The position numbers and the translations under genes were made by a program. Below, piece after piece: positions 44,991 through 55,505 of a stretch of DNA of 64,000 nucleotides (position 1 is its first letter; every line of letters begins with the position of its first letter). The DNA is from Agitococcus lubricus (GTDB taxonomy: Bacteria; Pseudomonadota; Gammaproteobacteria; Pseudomonadales; Moraxellaceae), in NCBI RefSeq assembly GCF_003051055.1, contig NZ_QAON01000007.1, positions 1 through 64,000 on the forward strand, given 5' to 3'. The notes under the pieces were generated by a model. It saw nothing but the letters and a program-made list of their open reading frames with translations, was not told the DNA's origin and did not search any database.

Positions 44991-47165
44991 TTATTGAAAA
45001 GTCTCACCTTTTGCAGCCATATCACGCAATAATTGCGGTGGTGCAAAACGCTCACCAAATTTTGCCGCTAACTCATCGGCACGTTTAACAAACTCGGCCA
45101 CACCAATATAATTAATATATTGCAATTGGCCGCCTGTCCACGGTGCCATACCAATACCAAAAATCGAACCGATATTGGCATCAGCCACCGAACGTAACAC
45201 GCCTTCTTGATAACAACGTGCGGCTTCAATGGATTGACGATATAACAAACGCTCTTTTAGCTCAGTAAACTCAACCGTGCTCGGTTGCTTTTTGTCCGCA
45301 GTCACAAACTGAGACAAGCCAGACCAAATACGTTTTTTGCCATCGGCAGGATAGTCATAAAACCCCATGCCTTCTTTTTTGCCTGGACGTTTGAATTCGT
45401 CACACATTTTGTCAATTAAAGCAAAGGCTGGCTCGGTTGGGATTTCTTTACCTTCAGCAGCCAAGTCAATTTGGGTTTGTTTGCGAACTTTACGCGTTAA
45501 CTCCATATTTACTTCGTCAAGAATCGCTAAAGGCCCTACAGGCATACCTGCTTGCGCCGCGGCTTGTTCGATGGACAAAGGATTAAAACCTTCGGCCAAC
45601 ATATTGACACCTTCCATACAGAAAGTACCAAACACGCGAGAAGTGAAGAAGCCACGGCTGTCATTAACAACAATCGGCGTTTTCTTAATTTGTAATACGT
45701 AATCAAAAGCTTTGGCTAAGGTTTCATCATTGGTTTTTTCGCCACAGATGATTTCAACTAACGGCATTTTGTCTACTGGTGAGAAGAAATGTAAACCAAT
45801 AAAGTTTTGTGGACGCACAGAAGCGGTGGCTAAACCTGTAATTGGCAATGTTGAGGTGTTAGAAGCAAATACTAATTCTGCATCACACACCGCTTCAACT
45901 TTCTTAGTGACATCGGCTTTAATTTCACGGCTTTCAAATACCGCTTCAATCACTAAGTCACAACCTGCTAAATCGGCAAAGTCATTGGTGGCTTTAATTA
46001 AGGCTAATTTTTCGGCAGCCGCTTCTTTGGTCATACGACCTTTAGACACACGCTTATCGAGTAATTTTTGGGTGTAACCCTTACCACGCTCAGCCGCTTC
46101 TAAAGACATATCTAATAAAACGACTTCAATGCCAGACATAGCAGAGACATAAGCAATGCCCTGACCCATCATGCCTGCGCCTAATACGCCAACCTTTTTG
46201 CTTTTCCACACAGGATACGTTTCTTTAGAAGGACGGCTAGCACCTTTATTGATTTTTTGTAAATCAAAGAAGAAGGCTTTAATAAAGTTTTTCGACTCTT
46301 TGCCACAAGCCAAGCTCGTAAAATAACGACCCTCAATTTTTAAGGCATTATCAAAGTCAACTTGTGCGCCTTCAATGGCGGTACACAAAATCGCTTTTGG
46401 TGCAGGATAATTTGCACCTTTAATTTGCTTTTGTAAGTTAGCAGGGAAAGCTGGCAAATTCATCGCAAAGCTGGGTGTGCTGGGTGAGCCACCGGGAATT
46501 TTGTAGCCTTGTTTGTCCCAAGGTTGCTGTGCGCTCGGATTAGCCACAATCCACGCTTTGGCTTTTGCCATCATTTCTTCGGGCGTTTCAGCGATGTCAT
46601 CAATAATGCCAACACTTTTGGCTTTTGCCACTTTCATGCGGTCGCCTTTTAATAAGACGTTCATTAAGGCATTTTGAATACCTAACATACGCACAGTACG
46701 AATCACACCACCTGCACCCGGTAATAAACCTAAAGACACTTCGGGTAAACCAAATTCGGCTTTTGGATTGTTTAAGGCAATACGGTGATGACAGCTTAAT
46801 GCAATCTCTAAACCACCACCCAAGGCTGTGCCATTCATTGCAGCAACAACAGGCTTGCCTAAGGTTTCTAAGCCGCGTAATAAGGCTTTTAATTCACTGA
46901 CTTTTTGTTCAAAAATCGGTGCGTGTTCGGGTTTCGCTTGAATTAAGGCGGTTAAATCACCACCAGCGAAGAAGGTTTTTTTCGCAGAGGTGACAATAAT
47001 ACCTTTAATACGGGCTTTTTCTTCTTTGAGTTTGGCGACCGTTTGTGTCAACGCCTTCTCAAAGACGTCATTCATAATATTTGCTTCGCTGGTTGGGTCA
47101 TCCATCGTTAAGGTGACAATGCCATCAGCGTCTTCAGCCCAGTGCATACCAATAATATCAGTCAT
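44991..47165 (-). CDS. FadB/FadJ-type enoyl-CoA hydratase / 3-hydroxyacyl-CoA dehydrogenase
   Basis: 724 residues. Bifunctional beta-oxidation alpha subunit. The N-terminal crotonase domain (about 10-200) has the oxyanion-hole motifs FFAGGDLTAL and AMNGTALGGGLEIALSCHHRI, and FGLPEVSLGLLPGAGG with catalytic Glu. The NAD-binding Rossmann motif VGVLGAGMMGQGIAYVSA is near 330, then VEAVFESREIK, NTSTLPITGLA, and GLHFFSPVDKMPLVEII with catalytic His. It lies 26 nt after the thiolase gene. Whether it is the aerobic FadB or the FadJ-like enzyme cannot be told here, so no symbol is given. Confidence 0.94.
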   Translation of the reverse strand: MTDIIGMHWAEDADGIVTLTMDDPTSEANIMNDVFEKALTQTVAKLKEEKARIKGIIVTSAKKTFFAGGDLTALIQAKPEHAPIFEQKVSELKALLRGLETLGKPVVAAMNGTALGGGLEIALSCHHRIALNNPKAEFGLPEVSLGLLPGAGGVIRTVRMLGIQNALMNVLLKGDRMKVAKAKSVGIIDDIAETPEEMMAKAKAWIVANPSAQQPWDKQGYKIPGGSPSTPSFAMNLPAFPANLQKQIKGANYPAPKAILCTAIEGAQVDFDNALKIEGRYFTSLACGKESKNFIKAFFFDLQKINKGASRPSKETYPVWKSKKVGVLGAGMMGQGIAYVSAMSGIEVVLLDMSLEAAERGKGYTQKLLDKRVSKGRMTKEAAAEKLALIKATNDFADLAGCDLVIEAVFESREIKADVTKKVEAVCDAELVFASNTSTLPITGLATASVRPQNFIGLHFFSPVDKMPLVEIICGEKTNDETLAKAFDYVLQIKKTPIVVNDSRGFFTSRVFGTFCMEGVNMLAEGFNPLSIEQAAAQAGMPVGPLAILDEVNMELTRKVRKQTQIDLAAEGKEIPTEPAFALIDKMCDEFKRPGKKEGMGFYDYPADGKKRIWSGLSQFVTADKKQPSTVEFTELKERLLYRQSIEAARCYQEGVLRSVADANIGSIFGIGMAPWTGGQLQYINYIGVAEFVKRADELAAKFGERFAPPQLLRDMAAKGETFQ

Positions 47166-47191
47166 TTGTTGTACTCCAATCTTATAGACGC

Positions 47192-48406
47192 TTAAACACG
47201 CTCAATAATGGTTGCAATGCCCATACCGCCACCCACACACAAGGTAGCAAGGCCACGTTTTAAGTTACGACGCTCTAACTCATCCAATAAAGTGCTTAAA
47301 ATCATACAACCTGTTGCACCAAGCGGATGTCCCATCGCAATCGCACCACCGTTGACGTTAACGATGTCATCTTTAATGCCCATATCTTTCATAAAGCGTA
47401 AAGCAACAGCAGCAAACGCTTCGTTAATTTCCCACAAATCAATATCAGCCACCGTTAAACCTGCTTTTTCTAAGGCTTTGTAAGCGGCTGGTGCGGGGCC
47501 TGTTAACATAATGGTTGGGTCAGCACCCGATAAAGCGGTTGCCAGAAAACGCGCACGCGGTTTTAAGCCTAATTTTTTGCCTGCTGCTTCGTTACCAATC
47601 AACATTAAAGCCGCGCCATCGACAATACCCGAAGAGTTACCTGCGGTATGAACGTGATTGATTGCTTCTACCCAATGATATTTTTGTAAGGCAACCGCAT
47701 TAAAACCGCCCATTTCCCCCATCATCATAAACGAAGGTTGCAATGCACCTAAGCCTTCTAAGGTCGCATTACCACGAATAAACTCGTCTTTAGCTAATAC
47801 CGTTAAACCGTTAATGTCTTTAACAGGCACAACCGATTTATCAAAATAACCATTGGCTTGGGCAGCCGCAGCACGCTTTTGCGACTGTAACGCAAAGCTA
47901 TCAATATCAGTACGTGAAAAACCTTCAATCGTGGCAATTAAATCCGCACCAATCCCTTGAGGCACAAAACCTGTGGTTAAACTGGTTGCTGGATCCATTG
48001 CCCATGCACCGCCATCAGACGCCATGGGAATACGTGACATAGACTCTACGCCGCCAGCAATGACTAAATCTTCAAAGCCTGAACGCACTTTCATCGCCGC
48101 CATATTCACGGCTTCTAAGCCAGAAGCACAGAAACGGTTAATTTGCACACCTGCAACGGTGTCTGCTAAACCTGCTGCTAATGCAGCCGTTTTGGCAATA
48201 TCAGCACCTTGGTCACCCACAGGCGTCACACAACCCAAAACAACGTCATCCGCTAATTGTTTTACGGCTTGACCATTACGCTCAGCTAAGGCATCCATCA
48301 AACCAACGACTAAGTCAATGGGTTTAATGGTGTGTAATGAGCCATCTTTTTTACCTTTGCCGCGCGGCGTACGCACTGCATCATAAATATAAGCCTCTGT
48401 TGTCAT
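47192..48406 (-). CDS. Acetyl-CoA C-acyltransferase (thiolase, FadA/FadI-type)
   Basis: 404 residues. Thiolytic cleavage of 3-ketoacyl-CoA. Nucleophilic Cys in [15 protein letters not shown], catalytic His in [17 protein letters not shown], second Cys in [17 protein letters not shown]. Typical N-terminus [21 protein letters not shown]. First gene of the operon with the downstream hydratase/dehydrogenase. A candidate operator shared with fadH lies about 85-113 nt upstream. Confidence 0.95.
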   Translation of the reverse strand: MTTEAYIYDAVRTPRGKGKKDGSLHTIKPIDLVVGLMDALAERNGQAVKQLADDVVLGCVTPVGDQGADIAKTAALAAGLADTVAGVQINRFCASGLEAVNMAAMKVRSGFEDLVIAGGVESMSRIPMASDGGAWAMDPATSLTTGFVPQGIGADLIATIEGFSRTDIDSFALQSQKRAAAAQANGYFDKSVVPVKDINGLTVLAKDEFIRGNATLEGLGALQPSFMMMGEMGGFNAVALQKYHWVEAINHVHTAGNSSGIVDGAALMLIGNEAAGKKLGLKPRARFLATALSGADPTIMLTGPAPAAYKALEKAGLTVADIDLWEINEAFAAVALRFMKDMGIKDDIVNVNGGAIAMGHPLGATGCMILSTLLDELERRNLKRGLATLCVGGGMGIATIIERV

Positions 48407-48493
48407 CCTTTAGTACCTCTATCATGTTAGGGATGTGAATACGACACAAAACTTGTTGGACGATCGTATAATAAATTATTTCTTAGATAAATA

Positions 48494-48521
48494 CCAAGCG
48501 TTTGCTTGCTTGGCAAGTAAA
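48494..48521. promoter_or_regulatory. Candidate fatty-acid operator before the fadAB-type operon
   Basis: Contains the palindrome CAAGC-GTTT-GCTTG (48495-48508), overlapping TTTGCTTGC-TTG-GCAAGTAAA. The 10-mer GTTTGCTTGC is the reverse complement of the one in front of fadH. Likely a TetR-type repressor site (inference). The remaining bases of the 315-bp gap (48407-48721) show no gene. Confidence 0.45.
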
Positions 48522-48721
48522 ATATTTTTTTCTAGGCATTTATGTGTACTATTTGAGTAATAAACCACGCAATAACTTGACCAATTGTGGTGCACTCATT
48601 ATCTTAGGGACACAATAATGAATGCTAATTATGGTTAATTCTGAGGCGTCTGCTCTCGTTAACGTCTTAATTAAATAATGATTTCTTTGTACGACTATTT
48701 TCACGTTTGAGCTAATTTTTT

Positions 48722-50107
48722 ATGGCTGCGCCCTCTCCACAACTACAACAACTCCTAGAGCTTGGCACAAAGAATATGCGCCTCTTAGCTTATATGGTTG
48801 CGGTAGCAATTTTTTCTGCAGGCGTTTATACAGGCTTTTACACAACTAAAATTATCGCTTTTATTCCGATTGCCATCTTTTTAGCTTATAGTCAATCGTG
48901 GTTACATCGACGCCTCACGTCTTCTGTACCCGCGCAAGCAACTGCGATTGTCATTATGTTAGATGGCCTCATTACTGGCTTTGCCACCGCACTCAGTCAC
49001 TATGCTTTAGTACCGACATTGGTCTTAATTGCCATGTTAAACGCCTCTGCTTTATCGTTTGGCAATCTATTTTTGTGGATATTTACAGGCTTTTTTTGTT
49101 TACTCGGGTCTTTAGTCGGTGGCTTAATGTTTGGCATACAAAACGGCTTGCACGAGAACGTCCCTACCGCAGTCAATGTTGTGGCTCTGCTAGGTGCCAC
49201 ATTTTATTTTGGTTTAAGTTCTTTTCATTCCCGAGAACAATCGCGTGCGCTCATTGTGGCACAGCGTCAAATTCAAGAACAAAAAGAAGAATCTTTTCAA
49301 CTTTCACGTAAGCTCATCAAGTATTTACCGACTCAAGTGTGGGAATCTATATTCAAGGGTAAACGCGATGCACGCTTACAAACTCAACGTAAGCGTTTGA
49401 CCATTTTTTTCTCTGATATTAAAGATTTCACTGAAACCTCGGATGAGATGCCGCCTGATTTGCTCACCGAGATGTTAAATACTTATTTTGAGCATATGTC
49501 TAAAATTGCCCTCCGTTATGGCGGGACAATTGATAAATTTATTGGCGATGCGATTTTGATTTTTTATGGCGACCCTGTTTCTAAAGGCACTAAAGAAGAT
49601 GCTTTAGCGTGTGTGTCGATGGCTATTGAGATGCGTCGTGAAATGCAAATTTTACGTCAAAAATGGCAAAGTCAAAATATTGACCGTCCGCTGCATGTAC
49701 GCATGGGTATTACCACAGGCTATTGTCATGTCGGTAATTTTGGTTCAGATACCCGCATGAGTTACACCATTATTGGCCGCGATGCCAATCTTGCCGCACG
49801 CCTACAAAGTGTTGCCTCGCCTGATGAAATTTTGATTGCCCACGAGACCTATTTGCTCATTCGTGAAAAAATTATGTGTAAAGAAAAAGGCGCAGTGTCT
49901 TTACGCGGCATTGCCAAGCCGATTCAGGTGTGGGAGGTGATTGATTTTCATGCGGATATGCAAACCCAAAGCTCATGGGTAGAACATGAGTTAGATGGTT
50001 TTGTCATGCACATGGATACCAATAAAGTCAAAAACTATGATAAGGAACGTATTGTTAAGGCATTAGAGCAAGCCGCCAAACAACTCAAAGGTACCCATAT
50101 TTTGTGA
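48722..50107 (+). CDS. Class III adenylate/guanylate cyclase, membrane-bound
   Basis: 461 residues. Six hydrophobic helices (about 20-170) form a membrane anchor of the MASE2-like kind, then a linker and a cyclase homology domain (about 222-400). Metal-binding Asp residues are in TIFFSDIKDFTETSD and FIGDAILIFYGDP; the transition-state Asn/Arg pair is in IIGRDANLAARLQS; the substrate Lys is in GGTIDKFIGD. cAMP is the likely product. It is convergent with hptB (stops 4 nt apart), placing second-messenger output next to the Hsb relay. Confidence 0.92.
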   Translation: MAAPSPQLQQLLELGTKNMRLLAYMVAVAIFSAGVYTGFYTTKIIAFIPIAIFLAYSQSWLHRRLTSSVPAQATAIVIMLDGLITGFATALSHYALVPTLVLIAMLNASALSFGNLFLWIFTGFFCLLGSLVGGLMFGIQNGLHENVPTAVNVVALLGATFYFGLSSFHSREQSRALIVAQRQIQEQKEESFQLSRKLIKYLPTQVWESIFKGKRDARLQTQRKRLTIFFSDIKDFTETSDEMPPDLLTEMLNTYFEHMSKIALRYGGTIDKFIGDAILIFYGDPVSKGTKEDALACVSMAIEMRREMQILRQKWQSQNIDRPLHVRMGITTGYCHVGNFGSDTRMSYTIIGRDANLAARLQSVASPDEILIAHETYLLIREKIMCKEKGAVSLRGIAKPIQVWEVIDFHADMQTQSSWVEHELDGFVMHMDTNKVKNYDKERIVKALEQAAKQLKGTHIL

Positions 50108-50111
50108 TACC

Positions 50112-50450
50112 TTAAATCAATTTAGATAACTCTGCCTTAACGAATAGGAACTCAGCACGGATTTTCTGATTTAAGCTATCACAGTCTTGATAGCGTCCTG
50201 CACGACAGTCATGTTCTAAATGTTCACAAATTTCAGCCAACATCAGTGCGCCTAAGTTTGCACTTGCGCCTTTGAGACTATGTGCGGCTAGGCGGGTTGC
50301 CTCATAATCTTGACGAGCAATTGCACTGCTAATCATATCTTGACGTAACACGGCGTCTTGCAAATAGGTATTAATGAGGACGGCAAATTCGTCTTCTAAA
50401 ACTTCTTTTAACTCCGCTAATTGCTCTAAATTTACGTGAATCGTCATCAT
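50112..50450 (-). CDS. hptB: Histidine phosphotransfer protein HptB
   Basis: 112 residues, a single Hpt domain with RLAAHSLKGASANLGALMLAEICEHLE carrying the phospho-His. Length and position downstream of a PP2C-type response regulator match P. aeruginosa HptB, which receives phosphate from hybrid kinases and passes it to HsbR. Orthology is inferred from gene order hsbA-hsbR-hptB. Confidence 0.86.
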   Translation of the reverse strand: MMTIHVNLEQLAELKEVLEDEFAVLINTYLQDAVLRQDMISSAIARQDYEATRLAAHSLKGASANLGALMLAEICEHLEHDCRAGRYQDCDSLNQKIRAEFLFVKAELSKLI

Positions 50451-50586
50451 TATAGCTCTTCCCTCTCTTGTAGAATCACCAGTTTTACTGGCAGTCTTTG
50501 TTTACTTACAACCACTTCTCACGTTGCATAATGACTGATTATCATAATTTTATGACATAAATTTTGAATGATTGATAGATGACGTT

Positions 50587-52275
50587 TTATAACCACTTCC
50601 AATCAAACTCTACAATCACACTATTTCCCGGTGGGATAATTTCTAAACGCTGACATAAGGTACGAATCAACCGCAGACCGCGACCATGATAATGGCTAAT
50701 TTGCTGTGTTAAGTCGGTCTCTTTGTTTAGCGTAGCAACCTGAAAGCCTTGACCACTGTCAGTGACTTGTAAAATAAGTCGCCCACCTAACTCCGTTGGC
50801 TCATGTTTTATATCAAACTTAATTGTGCCATTTTCTAAAGCAATTAATTTTTCGTGACGTAGTTTGTAATACTGTGCAAAACCTTGTGCATTACTTTTTA
50901 ACATGGAATCGAGACCGAGTACACCATGTTCGAGTGCATTAGAATATAATTCGGCCAACACGGTATTTAAGGTGTTAATATATGGTTTAAGGCCTGGTAC
51001 TTGATGAATAAAGTGCGTAAACAACGGAACAGGGTCAAATAACTTTAAGGAGTCCGTTCCCAATTCACAACTAAAGCTATAATCGGCCAACCCACGATGT
51101 GCGACTTTAGGTTTGATTAAGACGGCCTGCTCTAATGCTAACTCAGGCGCATCCTGCATTTTCACCTCAATCAGTGTATGGTCGTCTGATTGCTCTTTAT
51201 TGACAGCAAACGCCTGAACATCCGCTAAAATCTGGTTAAATACTTGGTCTTGGTGTGGCGTTTTAGCAAATACATCCAATAGACGTTCAAAACCAAACAT
51301 TTCATTGTCTTGATTAACCGTTTCGATAATGCCATCTGACCATAAATAAATGATGTCATCATTATCCATTTCAAAATAGGCCGGCTCATAACGAAACTGC
51401 GCAGCCCCTAAAATGCCTAATGCCAAGTGTTTGGAATGAATTTGTTTAATGGTTTTAGTACGCGGATTATAGATGACCCCTTCGGGTAATCCCCCTGCCC
51501 ATACTTCGATACTGCGATTTCTAAAGCCTAGATGCGCGGCTGTTGCACAACAAAACACCCCAACAGGCAGAATACTTTTTAGCTTAGCATTCACCTCACG
51601 CAATACATCCTCTAAAGAAAAACCTTTAGCCACCATACCGTGAAAGACTTCGGCTAATGGCAACGCACCAATCGCTGCGGGTAGGCCGTGTCCTGTAAAA
51701 TCACCGAGTAGAACCAATAAATCTCCATTAGGATGACGGGCAGCCAACACCACATCGCCATTAAAAATCGCTTTTGGGGAGATGAGATAACGAATATTTG
51801 GCGACTTTAAGACGCCATAATGAGCGATTTTATCGAAAATATTTTTAGCTGCTAACTGCTCTTGTACCAAATGTTCACGTTGACGTTGAATTTCGGTATG
51901 TAAACGACGCATACGCGAGAAGGCCAAGATTTTGGCTTTAATAACGACAGGGTTATAGGGCTTGGTAAGGAAGTCATCACCACCCGCCTCCAAACACTCC
52001 GCCAAGTCACTGGCTTCGTTTAAGGAGGTTAAAAAGATGATAGGAACAAGGTCAACACCCGCAATTTGTCGGATTTCGCGTGCCGCTTGAATCCCATTTT
52101 TATTAGGCATCAGTACATCTAATAGCAAAATATCTGGCCGATGCTCGGCAAAAAGCGTCACGGCTTGTTGACCATCCGTGGCCAAAATGACCTCATGGCC
52201 TAAGCGTTTGATGAGATTGGCGAGTATGATACGGTCACTTGGATTGTCTTCGGCTATTAACAGGCGCACGGTCAT
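50587..52275 (-). CDS. hsbR: HsbR: response regulator / PP2C phosphatase / anti-sigma kinase
   Basis: 562 residues, close to P. aeruginosa HsbR. Receiver domain (1-120; acidic pair in LLIAEDNPSD, phospho-Asp in ILLLDVLMPNKNG, TKPYNPVVIKAKIL) is followed by a SpoIIE/PP2C phosphatase domain (about 150-375; LLGDFTGHGLPAAIGALPL, DIIYLWSDGIIE). A C-terminal HATPase anti-sigma kinase domain (about 430-560; LYSNALEHGVLGLD, QVTDSGQGFQV) completes it. It controls phosphorylation of HsbA. It lies between hsbA and hptB. Confidence 0.9.
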   Translation of the reverse strand: MTVRLLIAEDNPSDRIILANLIKRLGHEVILATDGQQAVTLFAEHRPDILLLDVLMPNKNGIQAAREIRQIAGVDLVPIIFLTSLNEASDLAECLEAGGDDFLTKPYNPVVIKAKILAFSRMRRLHTEIQRQREHLVQEQLAAKNIFDKIAHYGVLKSPNIRYLISPKAIFNGDVVLAARHPNGDLLVLLGDFTGHGLPAAIGALPLAEVFHGMVAKGFSLEDVLREVNAKLKSILPVGVFCCATAAHLGFRNRSIEVWAGGLPEGVIYNPRTKTIKQIHSKHLALGILGAAQFRYEPAYFEMDNDDIIYLWSDGIIETVNQDNEMFGFERLLDVFAKTPHQDQVFNQILADVQAFAVNKEQSDDHTLIEVKMQDAPELALEQAVLIKPKVAHRGLADYSFSCELGTDSLKLFDPVPLFTHFIHQVPGLKPYINTLNTVLAELYSNALEHGVLGLDSMLKSNAQGFAQYYKLRHEKLIALENGTIKFDIKHEPTELGGRLILQVTDSGQGFQVATLNKETDLTQQISHYHGRGLRLIRTLCQRLEIIPPGNSVIVEFDWKWL

Positions 52276-52407
52276 CTCTCCTTATGACAGCTCAAGTGTT
52301 ATTTTGATGAGTAGTTGAGCAGCAAATATCGGGTTCGCGCTTGATGACGCCCGTTGTAAGACGGGCATATCCTATTAGTCTCAGCACTATAGGGGCTGAT
52401 TATTTTA

Positions 52408-52713
52408 TTATTGAATGGTAAATAACTGCTCAAAATTAGAAATCGTCAAGATTTTTTTGACATCGGCATTACAGTTGACAATTTTGACATGAGCGCTGTC
52501 TCCACCTGCATGGTCACGCAATAACAGCAACATGCCTAATGCGGAGCTATCTAGATAGGTTGCATCTTTTAAGTCGACAATATAACCAGACATCTCTAAG
52601 GGCGCTTGTTCGTATGCGCCTCTAAATTCTTGGTGAGTGCTAAAATCGAATCGGCCTTTAATTTTAATAATTAGCTCTTTGCCATCAGCCGAGCTTGCCG
52701 TCAATACTGCCAT
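52408..52713 (-). CDS. hsbA: STAS anti-sigma factor antagonist HsbA
   Basis: 101 residues from ATG 52713, supported by GGGAG 7 nt upstream; an in-frame extension to 52809 is not used. STAS domain with YIVDLKDATYLDSSALGMLLLL, the Ser in DSSALG being the phospho-acceptor. In P. aeruginosa HsbA switches between the anti-sigma factor FlgM and the diguanylate cyclase HsbD. Neither partner is in this window. First gene of the hsbA-hsbR-hptB set. Confidence 0.87.
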   Translation of the reverse strand: MAVLTASSADGKELIIKIKGRFDFSTHQEFRGAYEQAPLEMSGYIVDLKDATYLDSSALGMLLLLRDHAGGDSAHVKIVNCNADVKKILTISNFEQLFTIQ

Positions 52714-53061
52714 TCGTATTACTCCCTCATTACATACCGTGCTCAATACCGTCGGTATTGTAGCCCTAATCATTTTTTGCTGATTTTTTATACAAAAAAC
52801 TATGCCCATTATGGACTATTTCAAACCCGATAAGTTACCTTGATTTCGGGGACTATGCCAAGTACTTCCCTTAAAAAAGGCAGTCTTTTTTCTTTTATAT
52901 GTTATACCTGATATGTTTTTATACTCTAGTCTATGGCCGACGAACGGACTGACTGGCGGGTTTTCTCTATGACTCGCAAAACCCTCATTAAGAGCTAGAC
53001 TCACTATAACAGCCTAATACATTATCAGGCAGCGTCAATAGCACAAACGGAGTGAGGTATT

Positions 53062-54246
53062 ATGTATCACTTACCTACACAAAAAATCGGCCTGATATTG
53101 TCAGGTGGTGGTGCACGCGCGGCCTATCAAGTTGGCGTCTTAAAAGCCATTAGTGAACTCATTGCTACGCCGTGTTCCAATCCTTTTGCGATTATTTGTG
53201 GTACTTCTGCAGGCGGATTAAATGCGGCTGGTGTTGCCACCCATGCCGACTGCCTCAGTGAAGCGGTGATACAACTCGAACAAGTATGGGCGAATTTTCA
53301 CACTTCTCAAGTATATCGTACCGATTGGGCAGGTGTATTAAGTTGTGCCGCCAAGTTTTTATGGACGATGGCATTTGGACGTTTACATAATGATAGACCC
53401 GTCTCTTTGTTGGACAATCGCCCCCTAGCCGCGTTATTGAAACAAGAATTACCCTTAGCCCGTTTGAGTCATGTCATCGAAGCAGGCTATTTAGACGCTT
53501 TATGTATTACTGCCTCAGGTTATAGCAGTGGCGAATCGGTGAGTTTTTTTCAGGGCAAGTCGGGCATAGAAGGTTGGAAACGTGCACGGCGGGTTGGTTT
53601 ACGTACACAAATTACCATTGACCATTTAATGGCTTCGGCAGCTATTCCCTTACTTTTTCCTGCTATACATATCAATCGGGAATATTTTGGCGATGGCGCA
53701 CTGCGTCAACTTGCTCCTATTAGCCCTGCTTTACACTTGGGTGCAGAAAAAGTCTTAGTCATTGGGGTTAGTAGTGATAACGATAAAGCTCCCCGCGAAA
53801 AAACCGAAGGTTATCCCAGCATTGCACAGGTCGTCAGTAATATCTTAAACAGCTCTTTTATTGATAGTTTAGAAGGCGATATTGAACGATTGACCCGTAT
53901 CAATCGTACCATTAGTCATATTCCCGAAGAAATACGCCAAAAAAATATCAGCTTACGCCATGTCGATGTGCTAGTGATTTCTCCTGCCAGTAAAACTTTA
54001 GACCAACTGGCCATGAAACACGCGATGGATTTACCGCGCAGTATTCGTTCTTTTGTCTACGGTAGTGGTGCTACTAAACGTGGGGGTGCAGGCGTGCTCA
54101 GTTATTTGTTGTTTGAGGCCGCCTATTGTCAAGAGTTGATTCACTTGGGTTATAGGGATGCGATGGCTCGCAAAAGTGAATTGGAAAACTTTTTACACAT
54201 TCGCCCCAACCACTTAAATAATGTCATTGAGCTACGTAAGGCTTAA
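53062..54246 (+). CDS. Patatin-like phospholipase
   Basis: 394 residues. Patatin domain with the oxyanion glycine loop [21 protein letters not shown], nucleophile in [15 protein letters not shown] (G-x-S-x-G), and catalytic Asp in [21 protein letters not shown]. The C-terminal part (about 310-394) holds [21 protein letters not shown] and [22 protein letters not shown], a DUF3336-like extension shared with several gammaproteobacterial patatins. No signal peptide. It hydrolyses lipid acyl chains; the exact substrate is unknown. Confidence 0.92.
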   Translation: MYHLPTQKIGLILSGGGARAAYQVGVLKAISELIATPCSNPFAIICGTSAGGLNAAGVATHADCLSEAVIQLEQVWANFHTSQVYRTDWAGVLSCAAKFLWTMAFGRLHNDRPVSLLDNRPLAALLKQELPLARLSHVIEAGYLDALCITASGYSSGESVSFFQGKSGIEGWKRARRVGLRTQITIDHLMASAAIPLLFPAIHINREYFGDGALRQLAPISPALHLGAEKVLVIGVSSDNDKAPREKTEGYPSIAQVVSNILNSSFIDSLEGDIERLTRINRTISHIPEEIRQKNISLRHVDVLVISPASKTLDQLAMKHAMDLPRSIRSFVYGSGATKRGGAGVLSYLLFEAAYCQELIHLGYRDAMARKSELENFLHIRPNHLNNVIELRKA

Positions 54247-54277
54247 ACAGTGCGTTTATGACGCGATAGATAGATGG

Positions 54278-54418
54278 CGAGTTTTGCACCACGAAATGGT
54301 TTTGCTGACGTTGGCCGAAACCAACGTCAGTCCCGCGGAAGGCGTCTGTCATAGGGGCTTGAAATAATTTCTATATAAAATTTAAGAAATTAACATTTTT
54401 ATCCCGAACTCAGATTAG
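54278..54418 (-). mobile_element. Partial copy of the MITE-like element
   Basis: About 141 bp, the reverse complement of 11288-11428 with high identity. It ends in the same terminal repeat (TTTATCCCGAACTCAGATTAG) and holds a perfect hairpin CTGACGTTGG/CCAACGTCAG. The other terminus is missing: homology stops at CGAG, 32 nt after the patatin stop. Confidence 0.75.
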
Positions 54419-54469
54419 ACAGGTTGAATACTCTGATTCAACCCATCTGGCTACCCTGTCACGCTATGT

Positions 54470-55420
54470 TTAGTACTTTTCAGGCACTTCTCTTAAACGC
54501 ATTAAACCTTCTTGTGCAGTACTGGCAACTAAACGTCCATCTTGGCTATAGATTTTCCCAAAATTTAAGCCGCGACCTGCATTGGCGTTAGGTGCTTCCA
54601 TTTCATACAACAGCCACTCATCCATACGAAATGGACGGTGAAACCAAATGGAATGGTCTAAGCTAGCCGCTTGTAAATTGGACTGCATAAAGGTCACCGC
54701 ATGCGGAAGCATGGCCGTCCCCATCAAAGCAAAATCGGAGGCAAAAGCTAAGGCGCACTGATGCAATAACGGGTCATCAGGTAAGATATCTTGTGCACGC
54801 ATCCAATGAAAGCGATGCGCGTCTTGTTTGGTAGGGGCAAATGGGTTAACAGGATTGATAGGACGAATTTCAATCGGACGTTCACGAACAAAACTATTAC
54901 GAATTTTTTCGGGTAATAAGGAGGCTAGTTGCTGACGTAACTCAAACTCATTGGCTAAGCCTTCGGGCCCTTCTACTTTTGGCATCGTTGCTTGATGGTC
55001 TAACCCCTCCTCATGACTCGCAAAAGACGCAGAGCATACAAAAATTGGTTGACCATGCTGAATGGCTGTCACTTGACGATTGATAAAACTTTTACCATCA
55101 CGCAGTCTATCAACCTCATAAATAATAGGTGCTGTGGTGTCCCCTGCCTTCAAAAAATAGCCATGTAAGGAATGTGCTAAACGTCCTTGGTCAACTGTAC
55201 GCCCTGCTGCCATTAACGCTTGCCCAAGCACTTGTCCACCAAAGACATTTTTGCCGACAATATTCCGACTTTGACCACGAAATAAATTGACTTCTAGGGC
55301 TTCAAGTTGCAACAAGGTTAATAATTCAACAATAACTGGATTCATAGTGACTCTCTTAGGATTAGACTGGTGACTTTCAATAGACAACTTAGCACCCGCT
55401 TTACGGACTGTTTTTGCCAT
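54470..55420 (-). CDS. tesB: Acyl-CoA thioesterase II
   Basis: 316 residues from ATG 55420 (AGGAG site). A second in-frame ATG at 55345 has GAGAG upstream and matches the usual TesB N-terminus (LTLLQLEALEVNLFRGQS), so the first ~25 residues are an uncommon basic extension. Double-hotdog fold: KNVFGGQVLGQALMAAGRTV in the first half, LDHSIWFHRPFRMDEWLLYEMEAP and YSQDGRLVASTAQEGLMR in the second. It hydrolyses medium- and long-chain acyl-CoAs. Confidence 0.94.
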   Translation of the reverse strand: MAKTVRKAGAKLSIESHQSNPKRVTMNPVIVELLTLLQLEALEVNLFRGQSRNIVGKNVFGGQVLGQALMAAGRTVDQGRLAHSLHGYFLKAGDTTAPIIYEVDRLRDGKSFINRQVTAIQHGQPIFVCSASFASHEEGLDHQATMPKVEGPEGLANEFELRQQLASLLPEKIRNSFVRERPIEIRPINPVNPFAPTKQDAHRFHWMRAQDILPDDPLLHQCALAFASDFALMGTAMLPHAVTFMQSNLQAASLDHSIWFHRPFRMDEWLLYEMEAPNANAGRGLNFGKIYSQDGRLVASTAQEGLMRLREVPEKY

Positions 55421-55453
55421 ATTAGTCTCCTACATTTTCAGCATCGATATTAG

Positions 55454-55482
55454 CGGCTGTTGACATTTTGCGTGTCAGCCGC
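55454..55482 (-). terminator. Stem-loop between corA and tesB
   Basis: A 7-bp GC-rich stem GCGGCTG / CAGCCGC around TTGACATTTTGCGTGT. The inner CTGTTGACATTTTGCGTGTC recurs with one mismatch at 59302-59321 after plsB. No clear U-tract. Confidence 0.4.
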
Positions 55483-55505
55483 GTTGCTGATTCACCGTTT
55501 TATAT

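Noticed and set aside
52816-53004. 62-residue minus-strand frame upstream of hsbA
   Set aside because: No ribosome site or recognisable domain; lies in the divergent hsbA/patatin control region and looks like chance.
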